In this document: positions 36,488 through 46,167 of the stretch, piece by piece
Layout: each line of letters begins with the position of its first letter
How positions within the stretch are numbered: the stretch's first letter is position 1
Source: SXVE01 sp036388895
GTDB lineage: Bacteria; Acidobacteriota; Blastocatellia; Pyrinomonadales; Pyrinomonadaceae
Direction: 5' to 3'
DNA: 64,000 nt
NCBI GenBank assembly: GCA_036388895.1
Contig: DASVQY010000061.1
Coordinates: 1-64,000, forward strand
Made by a program: the position numbers and the translations under genes
Notes under the pieces: generated by a model
Database searches by the model: none
What the model saw: the letters and a program-made list of their open reading frames with translations, nothing else
What the model was told of the DNA's origin: nothing

Positions 36488-39436
36488 TTATCGCTCATCA
36501 ATACCTTTGTTTGAAGCACCATTTGCCGGCGGATTGTTTTCGCCGCCCGTCAACAAGTCAAATTTGCGCCGCGTTTCTGCAGACCAGCCCGGAATCAAAT
36601 CCCAAACGATGCCTTTATCGTCAACCAGAATAGAAAGCGGTACCGATAATTCGTCGGTCGCGTAAATTTGTTCGATTGCCGGAACGCCGCCGAGCAGAAT
36701 CGGGTAATTGACTTTCTTTTGAGCGATGTAACCTTTGACGTTGACGTTCGGTTCGGTATCTACATTAATGCCGATGATGTCAATGTTTCGAACCGCCAGA
36801 CGCGGGCGCATTTTTTCTAATTCAGGCATTTCCTTCGCGCACGGAATGCACCACGTCGCCCAGATGTTTATCAGCGTGCTTCTTCCCGGCTTAAATTGTT
36901 TGCGCAGAGAACTTGTCGCGCCGTTTATGGTTTTCAAAATGAAATCCGGCAGCGGTTTTCCGATTTGAATTTTCAAGCCGCGAGCGAATATTTGCGATTT
37001 TGTCAGCGGGTCGGGGAGTTTAGCTTTTGCAACCAAAAGCGTTTGTGGTTTGCCCGAACCTTTTTTCAAAAACAATGTTGCATTGGCATTTAAATCTCCG
37101 GCAAATTTTTCGACTTCACCGTTCGACCAGGTTACTTCGATTGATTCGGCGCGAGCGTCTCTGCCTAAACCGAACAAAAGACGCGGATCGTGCTGCGAAA
37201 TAAACCCGGAGCCGCCGGATTTTATTTTCGTTAAAGTTCCGGCGGAAGTCTTTACCCGAACGATTGTTCCGAATGCGTCTCGACCGGTTTTTTCATCGCC
37301 TTCCAATGCGATTCGCAGGAAATTACCGTCTTGACCGACATTATTGCGGAAAAGCAAATGTCCCTGATTCTGAATCGTGGTCGAAAAAACGTCCGTATCG
37401 CCGTCATTGTCGAAATCGGCGAAAACTCCGGCGCGTCCGTCGGTTATCGAATCAATTCCCGAAACGCCTGAAATATCAATGAATTTTTTTGTTCCGGTAT
37501 TCAAATAAAGCGGATCGCGTTCGTAACCGCTGAACGAAAAACCCTTTCCGAACATCAACTGGTTCTGATCCGAGCGAAGCGCGCCTTTTTCATCTTTTCC
37601 GTCGTTTGAATGCGTCACAACTTGACGCCAGAACTGACTTCAGGTGTCTTTCATAGATTTGCCGGAAATAAAACCGTTCGGCGTGTAGATGTCTTCCCAC
37701 CCGTCGTTGTCGAAATCAATAAAACCGCCGCCCCAAGCCCATCCGCCGGAAAAGCCGCCGACTTCAGCCGTCACATCCTTGAACTTTCCGTCGCCGATAT
37801 TCTCGAAAAGATTGTTTCCGGCGGCGAGTTTTTTCAAAACATTATCTTTCGCGCTCGAATTCGGAAAAAGCCGCGTCAAAATTCGATTTCCGGCTGTCGA
37901 GCTCATATTCGAAGCGTGTATGTCGAGCCTGCCGTCATTGTTGTAATCGCCGAACGAAACGCCCATTCCGTTTCCGGGATCGAGCACGCCGCGTTCTTTC
38001 GCTTCGTCAACAAACCGGTCGCCTTTGTTGATGTACAACGCTTTTTCACCGAAATCATTGGCGAGGTATAAATCAATTCGCCCGTCGCCGTTTACGTCGG
38101 CAAATTCAGCCGCATAGCTCCAGCGCCGATCATCGACGCCCCATTTCGCCCCTTCTTCTTTGAAAGTTCCGTTTCCTTTATTAATAAACAAAAGATTCGG
38201 CGTGCCGTTTGTCGCTTTGAACCAGGAATCCGGCGTTATTTGCCCGTAGCGATTATACGAAGTGACATAAACGTCGAGCTGTCCATCCCCGTTCACGTCG
38301 CCGGCAACGGCGCTGAAACCGATTGCTTCTTTCGCCACGCCGCTTTCGAGAGAAACATCGTTAAATTCCAGTTTTCCGTTTTGTTTGAGAGTATTTTCAA
38401 GCAGAATCTGCTGACCGACGGCGGAAAGAAAAACATCCGAGTCTCCGTCATTGTCGTAATCAAAAACGAGCGGCGCGCTTCCGGATGATGTGATTTTGAC
38501 GCCCGATTCTTCCGAAGCGTCGAGGAATCCGCCTTTTGTGTTATTTAAATAAAGAAAATTGCGATTCGCTCCGACAGCGAACAAGTCAATCCAACCGTCG
38601 TTATTAAAATCAGCCGCCGCAGCGCCATGCCAGACGAAACCGCTGTTTTCCAGCGTGCCGAATTGCGGTAAAGTCGTTCCGACGCCAGCGGGAACGGCGA
38701 CTTCGGAAAAAATATCTGTGTTGGCAACCATCGAATCCAAACTGATTAAATCAATCGAATCGAATTGCCAGTGTTTGTTTACCGCCGCTCGAACCGTTGC
38801 GTTAAAGACGCCGCGCGCCCACTCGCGCTTTCCGTTCACATCGCGTCCGATGACGTAAAAAGCGATTCGCGCCCGTCCGGTTGCTCCTGTAACCGCCGTC
38901 GGTTGCTCCGCGCCTAACACCGCTTTCGCGTTTTCGTCGAAATTGGCTTCTTTGACCTTGAAACGCGCATCTTCGATTTCGTTAAAGTGTTCTAAAAACT
39001 CCGTCCAGCCTTTTAGGAATTCGGTTTTACTTATTAATTTAGGATTTTTAGACGGTTCCGGCACAACGGTTTTATCCGAATTTTCCCAAGCGTGAGAATC
39101 AATCCATTTTATTTGGTTTTTAGCCGGAAGCGGGCGAGAAGGAAACGGTTTTGCAGCAAGCTGTTTCGGGAAATATTCTTCCGTCAATTCTATATTTTTG
39201 TCTCTCGTCGCAACTGAAAGCTCTAAAAGATCGTTAGCCAGCGATTCCGATAGTTCTTCGATTATTTCAAGTCTTTTTCGGTCAACGGTTTGTTCGTTGT
39301 TTGCAGTTTGAAGTGAAGCGTTGTTTTGCGCGTAAGTTTTATTCAAAACGCTATTTACGGCAATCGGCAAAATTAACGCAAACAGGACCGCGGAAATTTG
39401 GTTAAAACGAAACCGGTAAAAAGATTGATAATTCAT
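36488..39436 (-). CDS. CRTAC1-TlpA fusion interrupted by an in-frame UGA; candidate selenoprotein
   Basis: Read through one TGA (37640-37642, codon 599), this is a 982-residue protein: a signal peptide, a region with no known domain, FG-GAP repeats (DFNNDGWIDLFAVG, DVNGDGRIDLYLAN, DFDNDGWEDIYTPNG), an ASPIC/UnbV domain, and a C-terminal TlpA thioredoxin domain with NIWATWCIPCAKEMPEL. The frame is identical on both sides; the FG-GAP domain runs KSMKDT-UGA-SQFWRQVV and continues with conserved repeats, so nothing is lost except the stop. A hairpin sits 17 nt downstream of the UGA. Reading TGA as selenocysteine is one option; a nonsense mutation or error is the other. TGA is a normal stop elsewhere in the window (tlpA, hemC). 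The start is taken as ATG at 39436; the frame is open to 39451. Confidence 0.75.
37612..37642 (-). promoter_or_regulatory. Candidate bacterial SECIS hairpin behind the UGA
   Basis: Minus strand: UGA (37642-37640), 11 nt, then stem GCGTCA (37628-37623), loop AGTTG (37622-37618) and TGACGC (37617-37612). The six-base stem is perfect, the loop begins A-G, and the UGA-to-loop distance is 17 nt. Commonly cited criteria for bacterial SECIS are an apical loop of 3-14 nt with a G among its first two bases and a distance of about 16-37 nt. These rules are from memory. The stem is short. Confidence 0.45.
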
Positions 39437-39942
39437 TGCGGGTTTTGTCAAGCTATTCTTAAATGAGTTGTCGGTTTTGCGAAATATTCTTTAAATTTGT
39501 TTTCTGTTGATTTTACAAGACTTTTTCTTTTATTGAAATTAAAATAAAACCGTTTAAGAATACGGAAATTTAATTTTCGGACGCAGCCGTTTTGTAAAAA
39601 GACAAAACGAAATGTTTTCACATTCGAAATAATTTCAAGTTATTTACGACGGGTGTTTTTTAAGTCGGCAAATACATTTTTACTATATTGGGATGTAATA
39701 AATCAATTATTGAGAAGCTATAAATCAATTCAAAGTTTCCCGATAAAATATTAACCTTGTTAAAACGCCTTTTGGTTTATCGTCTTTTACTTACATAAAA
39801 CTTTAAATATCGCTTTTCATTCGCGTTCACAGCACGTATTCAAAAAAACGTAAAAAAAACAAATTATTGTTAACTATTGAGTTTAATTTGTCGTTATAGT
39901 TGTTGAGTCTCAAATATCAATAATTAAAAGAAGGTTAAATTT
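39437..39942. other. 506-bp divergent intergenic region
   Basis: An AT-rich region that must contain the promoters of the CRTAC1-TlpA gene (minus) and the tricorn-like gene (plus). I see a perfect 8-bp hairpin CGTTTTGT/ACAAAACG (39588-39609), without a T run, and AAGAAGG 8 nt before the tricorn ATG. No convincing -35/-10 pair stands out. Confidence 0.4.
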
Positions 39943-42900
39943 ATGTTCAAAATCGCTTCGCTTTTTTGTTTTTTACTCTTTTGTTCGGTTCATTTATCAA
40001 TAGGACAAGCCGCAAATCCCTTGCTCATCGGGCACGTTGCATTAAATCGCTCTCATATTGCTTTTACTTATGCGGGAAAAATCTGGCTGGTTGAAAGAAC
40101 TGGCGGAAAGGCTCGGCGTTTAACCGAAACCCCTGAGGATGAAACAAATCCTGTTTTCTCGCCCGACGGTCGTCAGATAGCTTTTTCCAGATTTAACGGC
40201 AATGATTTGGATGTTTACGTTAGATCCGCAGACGGAACTGGCGAAGCCCGGCGTTTGACGTTTATGGGCGAAGATGATTTTGCAGTTACCTGGACGCCGG
40301 ACGGACGCGAGATAGTTTTTCAGACGACGCGCGACGAAGAAGGCGTTAATCGTTTTTATAAAATTGCTGTTGATAAAAACTCTCTGGCAGAAGCGCTGCC
40401 TTTGCCGCAGGCAGAACAGGGGACTTTTTCGCCTGACGGAACGAAAATCGCCTACAACCCGCGCAGCTTTTTCAGCGAATGGCGTTATTATCGCGGCGGG
40501 TTGACCGCTCCGATTTGGATTGCGGATTTAAAGTCGGGTGCGCTTGAAAAACTTCCGAATGCAAATCATAACGACCGTTTTCCGATGTGGGTCGGCGATA
40601 AAATCTATTTTGTTTCCGACCGCACCGGAATTTTTAATTTATACGTTTACGACGGCAAAACTAAACAAACGAAGCAATTAACGAAATTTGATGATCAGGG
40701 AATAAAAGCCGCGAACGCCGCCGGCGATGCCGTTTGCTTCGTGCGTAACGGGAAATTGCACCTTTACGACACGATCAACAATCAGGACAAAATAATAGAA
40801 GTTTCAGTTTCCCCTGAAACGTCAGAGTTGCTGCCGAAAACCATACCGGCGATGCGCTCGTTTGAAGTGGTTTATCCTTCGGCGAACGGCGAAAAACTCA
40901 TCTTCGGAGCGCGCGGCGAAGTTTTATTGTTTGACGCGGCAAGCGGCGAAGCGAAAAACTTGACGAACACACCGGGCGTTTCCGAACGATTTGCCAATCT
41001 TTCGCCCGACGGAAAATCAGCCGCTTATTTTTCGGATGAGTCCGGCGAATACGCTTTGCACATTCGCTCGCTGGAAAACGATTCGGTGAAAAAATTTCAA
41101 ATCGAAAATAAACCGACCTTTTATTGGGACGTGAATTGGGCGCCCGACTCAAAAAGGTTAGTGTTTTCAGATCGGCGTTTAAGTTTGTGGATGGCAGACG
41201 CGGAAAAAGGAATCGCTCAAAAAATTGATACGTCAATTTATTCGGCGCAGGACTCCTGGCAGCCAAATTGGTCGCCTGATTCGCGTTTTCTGGCTTATGC
41301 AAAGCGCGGAAAAAACCGCGTCGGAACTGTTTACATATACGATTCGGCGCAGCGAAATTCATTTCAGATTACCGACGGAATAACGCACACGGAATCCCCT
41401 GTATTCGATAAAAACGGAAAGTATCTTTATTTCATTTCAAGCCCGAATGCCGGCACAAGCGAATATAGCTGGGGAGTTTTAAACGGCATTATGTCGCGCC
41501 CGAACACCGTTCGTCGCCTGCACGCTTTTTTGCTGACAAAAGAAACACTTTCGCCCTTTATGCCGAACGGGCAGCCGAACCCGGACGCGAAAATGTCGGA
41601 AACAGCGCAGCAGGTAAAAATTGATTACGAAAACGCGTCGCGCCGTTTTGTTGATTTGCCTTTGCCGCAGAAAGATTATTACTGGCTGGTCTCGGGCAAG
41701 CCGGGCAAACTCTTTCTGGTAACGCACGATTGGACGGAAACTCCCGGAGCCGAGCAAGGGCAGCCGCGTAATTATTCGGTTAACTATTACGATCCGGCGA
41801 AATCGGGAGAACCGCAAAAGATTGTCGAAAGAATCGGCGGCGCGTTTGAAATCTCGCGCGACGGCTCAAAGCTGCTTTATCAAAAAGGTCGCGATTGGTT
41901 TTTGGTAGCAGCAGAAACCGCGCTGAAACCGGAAGAAGGAAAACTGAATTTGTCGAAAATGGAGATACGTGTCGAACCGCAAGCCGAATGGCGGCAAATG
42001 TTTCACGAATCAATGCGAATTATGCGCGATTGGTTTTACGATCCGAATTACCACGGGCGAAATTTAGAACAGCTTGAGCGCGAGTATGCAGCGTATCTTC
42101 CGACCGTTACGCGGCGAACGGATTTGAATCGCTTAATGCTTCAAATGCTCGGAGACGTTTCGGTCAGTCATCTAGGCGTCGGCGGCGGAGATGCGCCGCC
42201 ACCGGCGGGCGGCGGAAATCGAATCGGTCTGCTTGGCGCGGATTATGAAATAGCAAACGGACATTTCAGATTCAAGAAAATTTACCGCGGCACTCCTTTT
42301 TCGGCGGCGAACAGCAGCTTTTCCGCGCCGCTCGATCAACCCGGCTTAAATGTTAACGAAGGCGATTATTTGCTTGAAGTTAACGGAACCAAACTCGAAG
42401 TTGGCAAAAATCTTTACAGCTATTTTGAAAACACAATCGGTAAGCCGACAAAAATTGTTGTAAGTTCCGACGTTGATGGTGCGAAAAGTCGAACGTTAAC
42501 GGTTTTTCCGGCTGCCGGAGAAAACCGTCTGCGTCGCGCAAATTGGGCGGAAAATAACCGAAAACTCGTCGAGCGGCTATCCGGCGGAAAACTCGGCTAC
42601 ATATTTATAGAAGGATACGGCGGCGAAGGCATTTTGAACGCTGTTCGAGGATTAAACGGTTATGCCGATAAACAGGGAATTATCGTTGATCAAAGATACA
42701 ACGGCGGCGGAATCACGCCCGATTATCTAATCGAATGGATGCAGCGAAAGCCTATTTACCATTATATGTTTCGCGGCGGCGAAGACATCGCCACGCCCGT
42801 CAATCCCGCGCCGCCCGTTAAGGTAATGATTATAAACGAATTTAACGGCTCCGCCGCTGAAACCGCCGCTTTTATGTTTAAGCTCGGAAAGGTCGGTTCG

Positions 42901-43551
42901 CTGGTTGGAAAACGTACGGCGGGCGCGGGAATCGGTCCTTATTATTTTACGCCGCGATTGATTGACGGCGGGCGCGTTCAATTGCCGAACCGCGCGGCAT
43001 TCGTTTCCGACGGCAGCGGCTGGGGAATTGAAAATTACGGTGTTGAACCGGACTTTGACGTGGAGATTACGCCGCAAAATTTGATGTCCGGTCGGGACTC
43101 GCAGCTCGAAAAAGCAGTTGAAGTAGCGATGTCGCAGATTAACAGAAATCCGAATATTCAGCCGAAACATCCGGCGTTTCCGGTTCACCCGGGAAAACAG
43201 GAAACTGTCAAAGGCGAAATAAATTTGCCTTTGCCCGGTTCGGCTTTTCCCTTGCCGAGTCCGAAAACGGAAATCAAAAATATTGAAAACGGAAAATACT
43301 CCGCCTTTCTCGGACAATTCGAGACGGAAATGGGCGTGCTGACGTTCCGGCAGGAAGGCGAGAAGCTTGTTGGTGTCGCACCCAATGGGGAACGAATCGA
43401 ATTAATTCCGGATCGTGAAGTCAAAGACAAATTTATCGCTCAAACTGCCAGCGTTCAGGTAACATTCGACCGCGACGCAAACGGAAAAGTCATCAGTGCG
43501 ACAATAATCATCCCGAGCGGCAGGCAGTTGAAAGGAAAGAAAATCAGTTAA
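39943..43551 (+). CDS. Tricorn-like S41 protease with beta-propeller and PDZ domain
   Basis: A 1,202-residue exported tricorn-type peptidase. A signal peptide (residues 1-23) precedes two PD40/WD40-like beta-propellers (about 30-600; units such as ETNPVFSPDGRQIAFSRFNG) and a helical C1-like region (about 660-740). Then come the active-site His743 (SVSHLGVGG), a PDZ domain (about 755-860, with GDYLLEVNGTKL) and the S41 core with Ser970 in NEFNGSAAETAAF. The Asp that follows the Ser in classical tricorn is Ala here. A beta-sheet tail of DUF3471 type (GQFETEMGVLTFRQEG) ends the protein. AAGAAGG lies 8 nt before the ATG. It is probably a large peptidase for peptides in the periplasm or outside. 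Confidence 0.92.
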   Translation: MFKIASLFCFLLFCSVHLSIGQAANPLLIGHVALNRSHIAFTYAGKIWLVERTGGKARRLTETPEDETNPVFSPDGRQIAFSRFNGNDLDVYVRSADGTGEARRLTFMGEDDFAVTWTPDGREIVFQTTRDEEGVNRFYKIAVDKNSLAEALPLPQAEQGTFSPDGTKIAYNPRSFFSEWRYYRGGLTAPIWIADLKSGALEKLPNANHNDRFPMWVGDKIYFVSDRTGIFNLYVYDGKTKQTKQLTKFDDQGIKAANAAGDAVCFVRNGKLHLYDTINNQDKIIEVSVSPETSELLPKTIPAMRSFEVVYPSANGEKLIFGARGEVLLFDAASGEAKNLTNTPGVSERFANLSPDGKSAAYFSDESGEYALHIRSLENDSVKKFQIENKPTFYWDVNWAPDSKRLVFSDRRLSLWMADAEKGIAQKIDTSIYSAQDSWQPNWSPDSRFLAYAKRGKNRVGTVYIYDSAQRNSFQITDGITHTESPVFDKNGKYLYFISSPNAGTSEYSWGVLNGIMSRPNTVRRLHAFLLTKETLSPFMPNGQPNPDAKMSETAQQVKIDYENASRRFVDLPLPQKDYYWLVSGKPGKLFLVTHDWTETPGAEQGQPRNYSVNYYDPAKSGEPQKIVERIGGAFEISRDGSKLLYQKGRDWFLVAAETALKPEEGKLNLSKMEIRVEPQAEWRQMFHESMRIMRDWFYDPNYHGRNLEQLEREYAAYLPTVTRRTDLNRLMLQMLGDVSVSHLGVGGGDAPPPAGGGNRIGLLGADYEIANGHFRFKKIYRGTPFSAANSSFSAPLDQPGLNVNEGDYLLEVNGTKLEVGKNLYSYFENTIGKPTKIVVSSDVDGAKSRTLTVFPAAGENRLRRANWAENNRKLVERLSGGKLGYIFIEGYGGEGILNAVRGLNGYADKQGIIVDQRYNGGGITPDYLIEWMQRKPIYHYMFRGGEDIATPVNPAPPVKVMIINEFNGSAAETAAFMFKLGKVGSLVGKRTAGAGIGPYYFTPRLIDGGRVQLPNRAAFVSDGSGWGIENYGVEPDFDVEITPQNLMSGRDSQLEKAVEVAMSQINRNPNIQPKHPAFPVHPGKQETVKGEINLPLPGSAFPLPSPKTEIKNIENGKYSAFLGQFETEMGVLTFRQEGEKLVGVAPNGERIELIPDREVKDKFIAQTASVQVTFDRDANGKVISATIIIPSGRQLKGKKIS

Positions 43552-43599
43552 TTTGCCGAAATCAAATCAATTCAAATGATTCCTGCAAAATTTTTATCA

Positions 43600-43643
43600 G
43601 AGGCAAACATTGATTCAAATTTTTGTTTGCCTCATCTTTTTTT
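43600..43643 (+). terminator. Rho-independent terminator of the tricorn-like gene
   Basis: Stem GAGGCAAAC (43600-43608) with GTTTGCCTC (43625-43633) and a 16-nt loop, followed by a T-rich run. Confidence 0.85.
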
Positions 43644-43739
43644 AGTTGCTTTCGCAATATAAATCTTATTGAAACCAAATGATTGTTTTCAATGAACGAG
43701 CTTTTTGTTAGAAAATTTATATCACCGATAGATTCGCCT

Positions 43740-45026
43740 TTATAAAATAGTTCTAGGCGGTATTGTTTTTTCTATTACGGGACGCCTGCCGAAAATCAAA
43801 AAACGCTGCAATAAGGTTAATTTATCTTTCGGCTCTTTCGGCACTTCCACGTAATCAACTACGATTCGTTCATTTTCGCCATAAATATTAAAGTAATTCA
43901 GCCGGAAAGTCGGAAAATAAACGGCGGGAAGCAAACCGAAACGAACCGAAACGCGCCGCAGAATTTTTAGCCACGTTCCGGTATTAATGATAACCCGCCC
44001 GTCTTCCTCGATCAGAAAAGCCTCATGAGTATGACCGAAAATATAAGCGCATACTTCCGGGTTCTCTTTGAAAACCAAACGCGCGCGGTCGAGATATTCG
44101 TTGTTCGCTTCGTTTGTCGGCGCCGATTTGTACGGCGGAAAAATCTGAAACCGGTAAAGGGCATGACGAACGTCTCTGTAAATCAAATAAAGGGGAATTG
44201 AAATCATTAAAAAGAAAAACCAGACGAACATACTTGCGGTCAAAATCCAGCGAACGATATCGCCGAACAAACCGAGCGCCCGCGTCAGCGGATTGACGAG
44301 CAATATATTCACGTCAAAAATCCCGAGAAATTTTAATAATTCGCCAGCCAGCGCAAAAATCGTCACCGTCAGAAGCAGCAAAAAGGGAAGCAAAAGCCAG
44401 CGCAGAAAAATGTTCATTTCGTTGTAAAAGTAATTTGAAATGAGCCAGTCGGGAATGCTTCTGACATCAACCGAGCGAATATCTTTAAGCCAATCGCTCG
44501 CCCCGAAAACCGAAAATTTACTTGCCCCGCTGACAAAACTTTTCGTAATGAAAAAACCGGCTGGCAAAGCGTAAGGATTGCCGTAATCGGGCGCTGAGTT
44601 AAACGGATCAATCTGTTGACCGTGCTCGATCCAAATTTTCCTGCCGCCGATTTCGCGAACCAGGACGACGGATTCATCGAGCCTGATGTTGTAGTCAGAT
44701 AATTTCAGCTTGTAAAGCGGATCGCACGCCAAATCGTAATCGTGATTTCCGACCATCATCGTTATTTGAATTTTTTCGCCCGTTTGTTTTAACTGCTCGA
44801 AAATTGTTTGATGATGCTTGATTATTTCATCGAGCTGCGCGGTGCCTTCGATGGTCGTGAGTTCCCAGAAACCGAAAGTGTCACCGGCGATAATCAATTC
44901 GGTATCTTTGCCGTATTGCTCCAATTCTGCTAAAAATCGAATGAATTCTTCTGTAAAGTCGCACACCTGTAGCTGTCCGTCGCCGCCGAAGTGAAGATCG
45001 CTGACAAAATAAAATTTTTTCGCCAT
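43740..45026 (-). CDS. Metallophosphoesterase with membrane-spanning insertion
   Basis: A 428-residue calcineurin-like metallophosphoesterase. Di-metal motifs: DLHFGGD near the N-terminus, GDTFGFW, GNHDYD and, near residue 325, GHTHE with the preceding FGH. Between the GNHD and GHTH blocks a hydrophobic stretch of about 85 residues (about residues 210-295) contains two or three membrane helices, so catalytic halves on the cytosolic face are split by a membrane insertion. UDP-2,3-diacylglucosamine hydrolases (LpxH) are the closest type I know, but they lack such an insert. The substrate is not assignable. The next gene (msrB) is divergent. Confidence 0.82.
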   Translation of the reverse strand: MAKKFYFVSDLHFGGDGQLQVCDFTEEFIRFLAELEQYGKDTELIIAGDTFGFWELTTIEGTAQLDEIIKHHQTIFEQLKQTGEKIQITMMVGNHDYDLACDPLYKLKLSDYNIRLDESVVLVREIGGRKIWIEHGQQIDPFNSAPDYGNPYALPAGFFITKSFVSGASKFSVFGASDWLKDIRSVDVRSIPDWLISNYFYNEMNIFLRWLLLPFLLLLTVTIFALAGELLKFLGIFDVNILLVNPLTRALGLFGDIVRWILTASMFVWFFFLMISIPLYLIYRDVRHALYRFQIFPPYKSAPTNEANNEYLDRARLVFKENPEVCAYIFGHTHEAFLIEEDGRVIINTGTWLKILRRVSVRFGLLPAVYFPTFRLNYFNIYGENERIVVDYVEVPKEPKDKLTLLQRFLIFGRRPVIEKTIPPRTIL

Positions 45027-45255
45027 AGGGTTTTTATTATGAATTTAAAGGTTAAAGGTTATTGCGGCATAATTTAAAGTCCAAAATTCACAAATTATGT
45101 CTGATAAAAAATTTATGTTCGACATTCCGAACTGGTCTAAAAATTTTATGTATCAAAAGACGACAGTTTTTTTATTATTGATGAATGAATTTCATTGTTG
45201 AATCTTAAGCGGCATATAAAGCGAATATAAAACATATCTTTAAGGAGTTCTGGTA

Positions 45256-45792
45256 ATGAATAGAAGATTATTTTTAATGAAATCAGCATTTTTCGGGGGC
45301 TTCGGTTTGTGCTTTCCGAAGAGTTTTGTTTTCGCAAACAACAATGAAAATCTGTTTAATGATTATTCGTCGAAAATACAAACCGATGATCTGCCTTTTG
45401 AAAAAATTGTCAAAACTGATGCGGAGTGGCGGCGAATTCTTACAAAAAAACAGTATTTGATTACGCGAAAAGGTGAAACCGAAGCGCCTTATTCCAGCCC
45501 GCTCAACAAAATAAAAGCAAAAGGAATTTTCGTTTGCGTTTGTTGCGATTTACCTATGTTCAGCTCAAAACATAAATTCGATTCGCAAACCGGGTGGGCG
45601 AGCTTTTACCAGCCGATTGAAAAAATCAACATTCAAGAGAAAATTGATAACAGTCTGCCGGAGGTCCGAACCGAAGTTCTGTGCAACCGCTGTGACGCGC
45701 ACCTCGGGCACGTTTTCGACGACGGACCCGAACCGACGGGGCTTCGTTACTGTATAAACGGAGTAGCAATGAAGTTTATCAAAACGAAATAA
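45256..45792 (+). CDS. msrB: Peptide-methionine (R)-S-oxide reductase, Tat-exported
   Basis: A 178-residue MsrB. It carries the conserved zinc cysteines in CVCC near residue 95 and CNRC near 143, and the catalytic region GLRYCINGVAMKF with the catalytic Cys in RYC; the HLGHVFDDGPEPTGLR block is the family signature. The N-terminus NRRLFLMKSAFFGGFGL looks like a twin-arginine signal (Arg-Arg, hydrophobic core), so it is probably exported folded and repairs oxidised methionine in periplasmic proteins. AAGGAG with 9-nt spacing supports the start. Typical MsrB is cytosolic, so this form is notable. The gene stands alone. Confidence 0.92.
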   Translation: MNRRLFLMKSAFFGGFGLCFPKSFVFANNNENLFNDYSSKIQTDDLPFEKIVKTDAEWRRILTKKQYLITRKGETEAPYSSPLNKIKAKGIFVCVCCDLPMFSSKHKFDSQTGWASFYQPIEKINIQEKIDNSLPEVRTEVLCNRCDAHLGHVFDDGPEPTGLRYCINGVAMKFIKTK

Positions 45793-46122
45793 ACGAAACG
45801 AATTAAAAATCATTACTGAATTGTTTTACGCGGCAGTTACTGGAATTCTTTAATTGTATGCGCGCCGACTTTTAATGTTATGCATAAAGTAGTATCAAGG
45901 TAAGTTGTTGTAAATAAGTGTTTTGTTTTTTTTGAAAAAGCAGTTTTCAATAATGTTTTCGTTTATTAAAGAGGTTCATTTCTTTTTACATGACTGGAGT
46001 GCACTAAATCGGAAATGATTTATTCTTTCTCGTGAAAAAAAAACGAACCCGAGTTTGAAAACTTCCTGCAAAAATTTCAGTTTATTGCATTGTTTCTGAT
46101 TGAAAAAAAATGAAAAAAATCT
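45793..46122. other. Intergenic region before the first kinase gene
   Basis: About 330 bp, AT-rich. I find no reading frame, terminator or tRNA. A small palindrome AGTGCACT occurs near 46008. The kinase leader follows directly and is listed separately. Confidence 0.35.
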
Positions 46123-46165
46123 ATTCATCACGGCACTCAAATTGCTATTCAAACCGATGGTGAAT
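46123..46165 (+). promoter_or_regulatory. Hairpin sequestering the kinase Shine-Dalgarno
   Basis: ATTCATCACGG (46123-46133) can pair with CCGATGGTGAAT (46154-46165) over 11 bp with one bulged A and a 20-nt loop. The Shine-Dalgarno GGTGA (46159-46163) lies inside the stem, 5 nt before the ATG at 46168. This is the layout of a translational switch or thermosensor. Confidence 0.4.
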
Positions 46166-46167
46166 AA

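Noticed and set aside
36488..37618. A separate gene starting at a GTG at 37618
   Set aside because: The GTG is inside a continuous domain; the frame before it is identical and the residues between the UGA and the GTG belong to the same repeat. No Shine-Dalgarno supports an independent start.
37640..37642. A frameshift as explanation for the split CRTAC1-TlpA gene
   Set aside because: Both halves are in the same reading frame, and no base needs to be added or removed.
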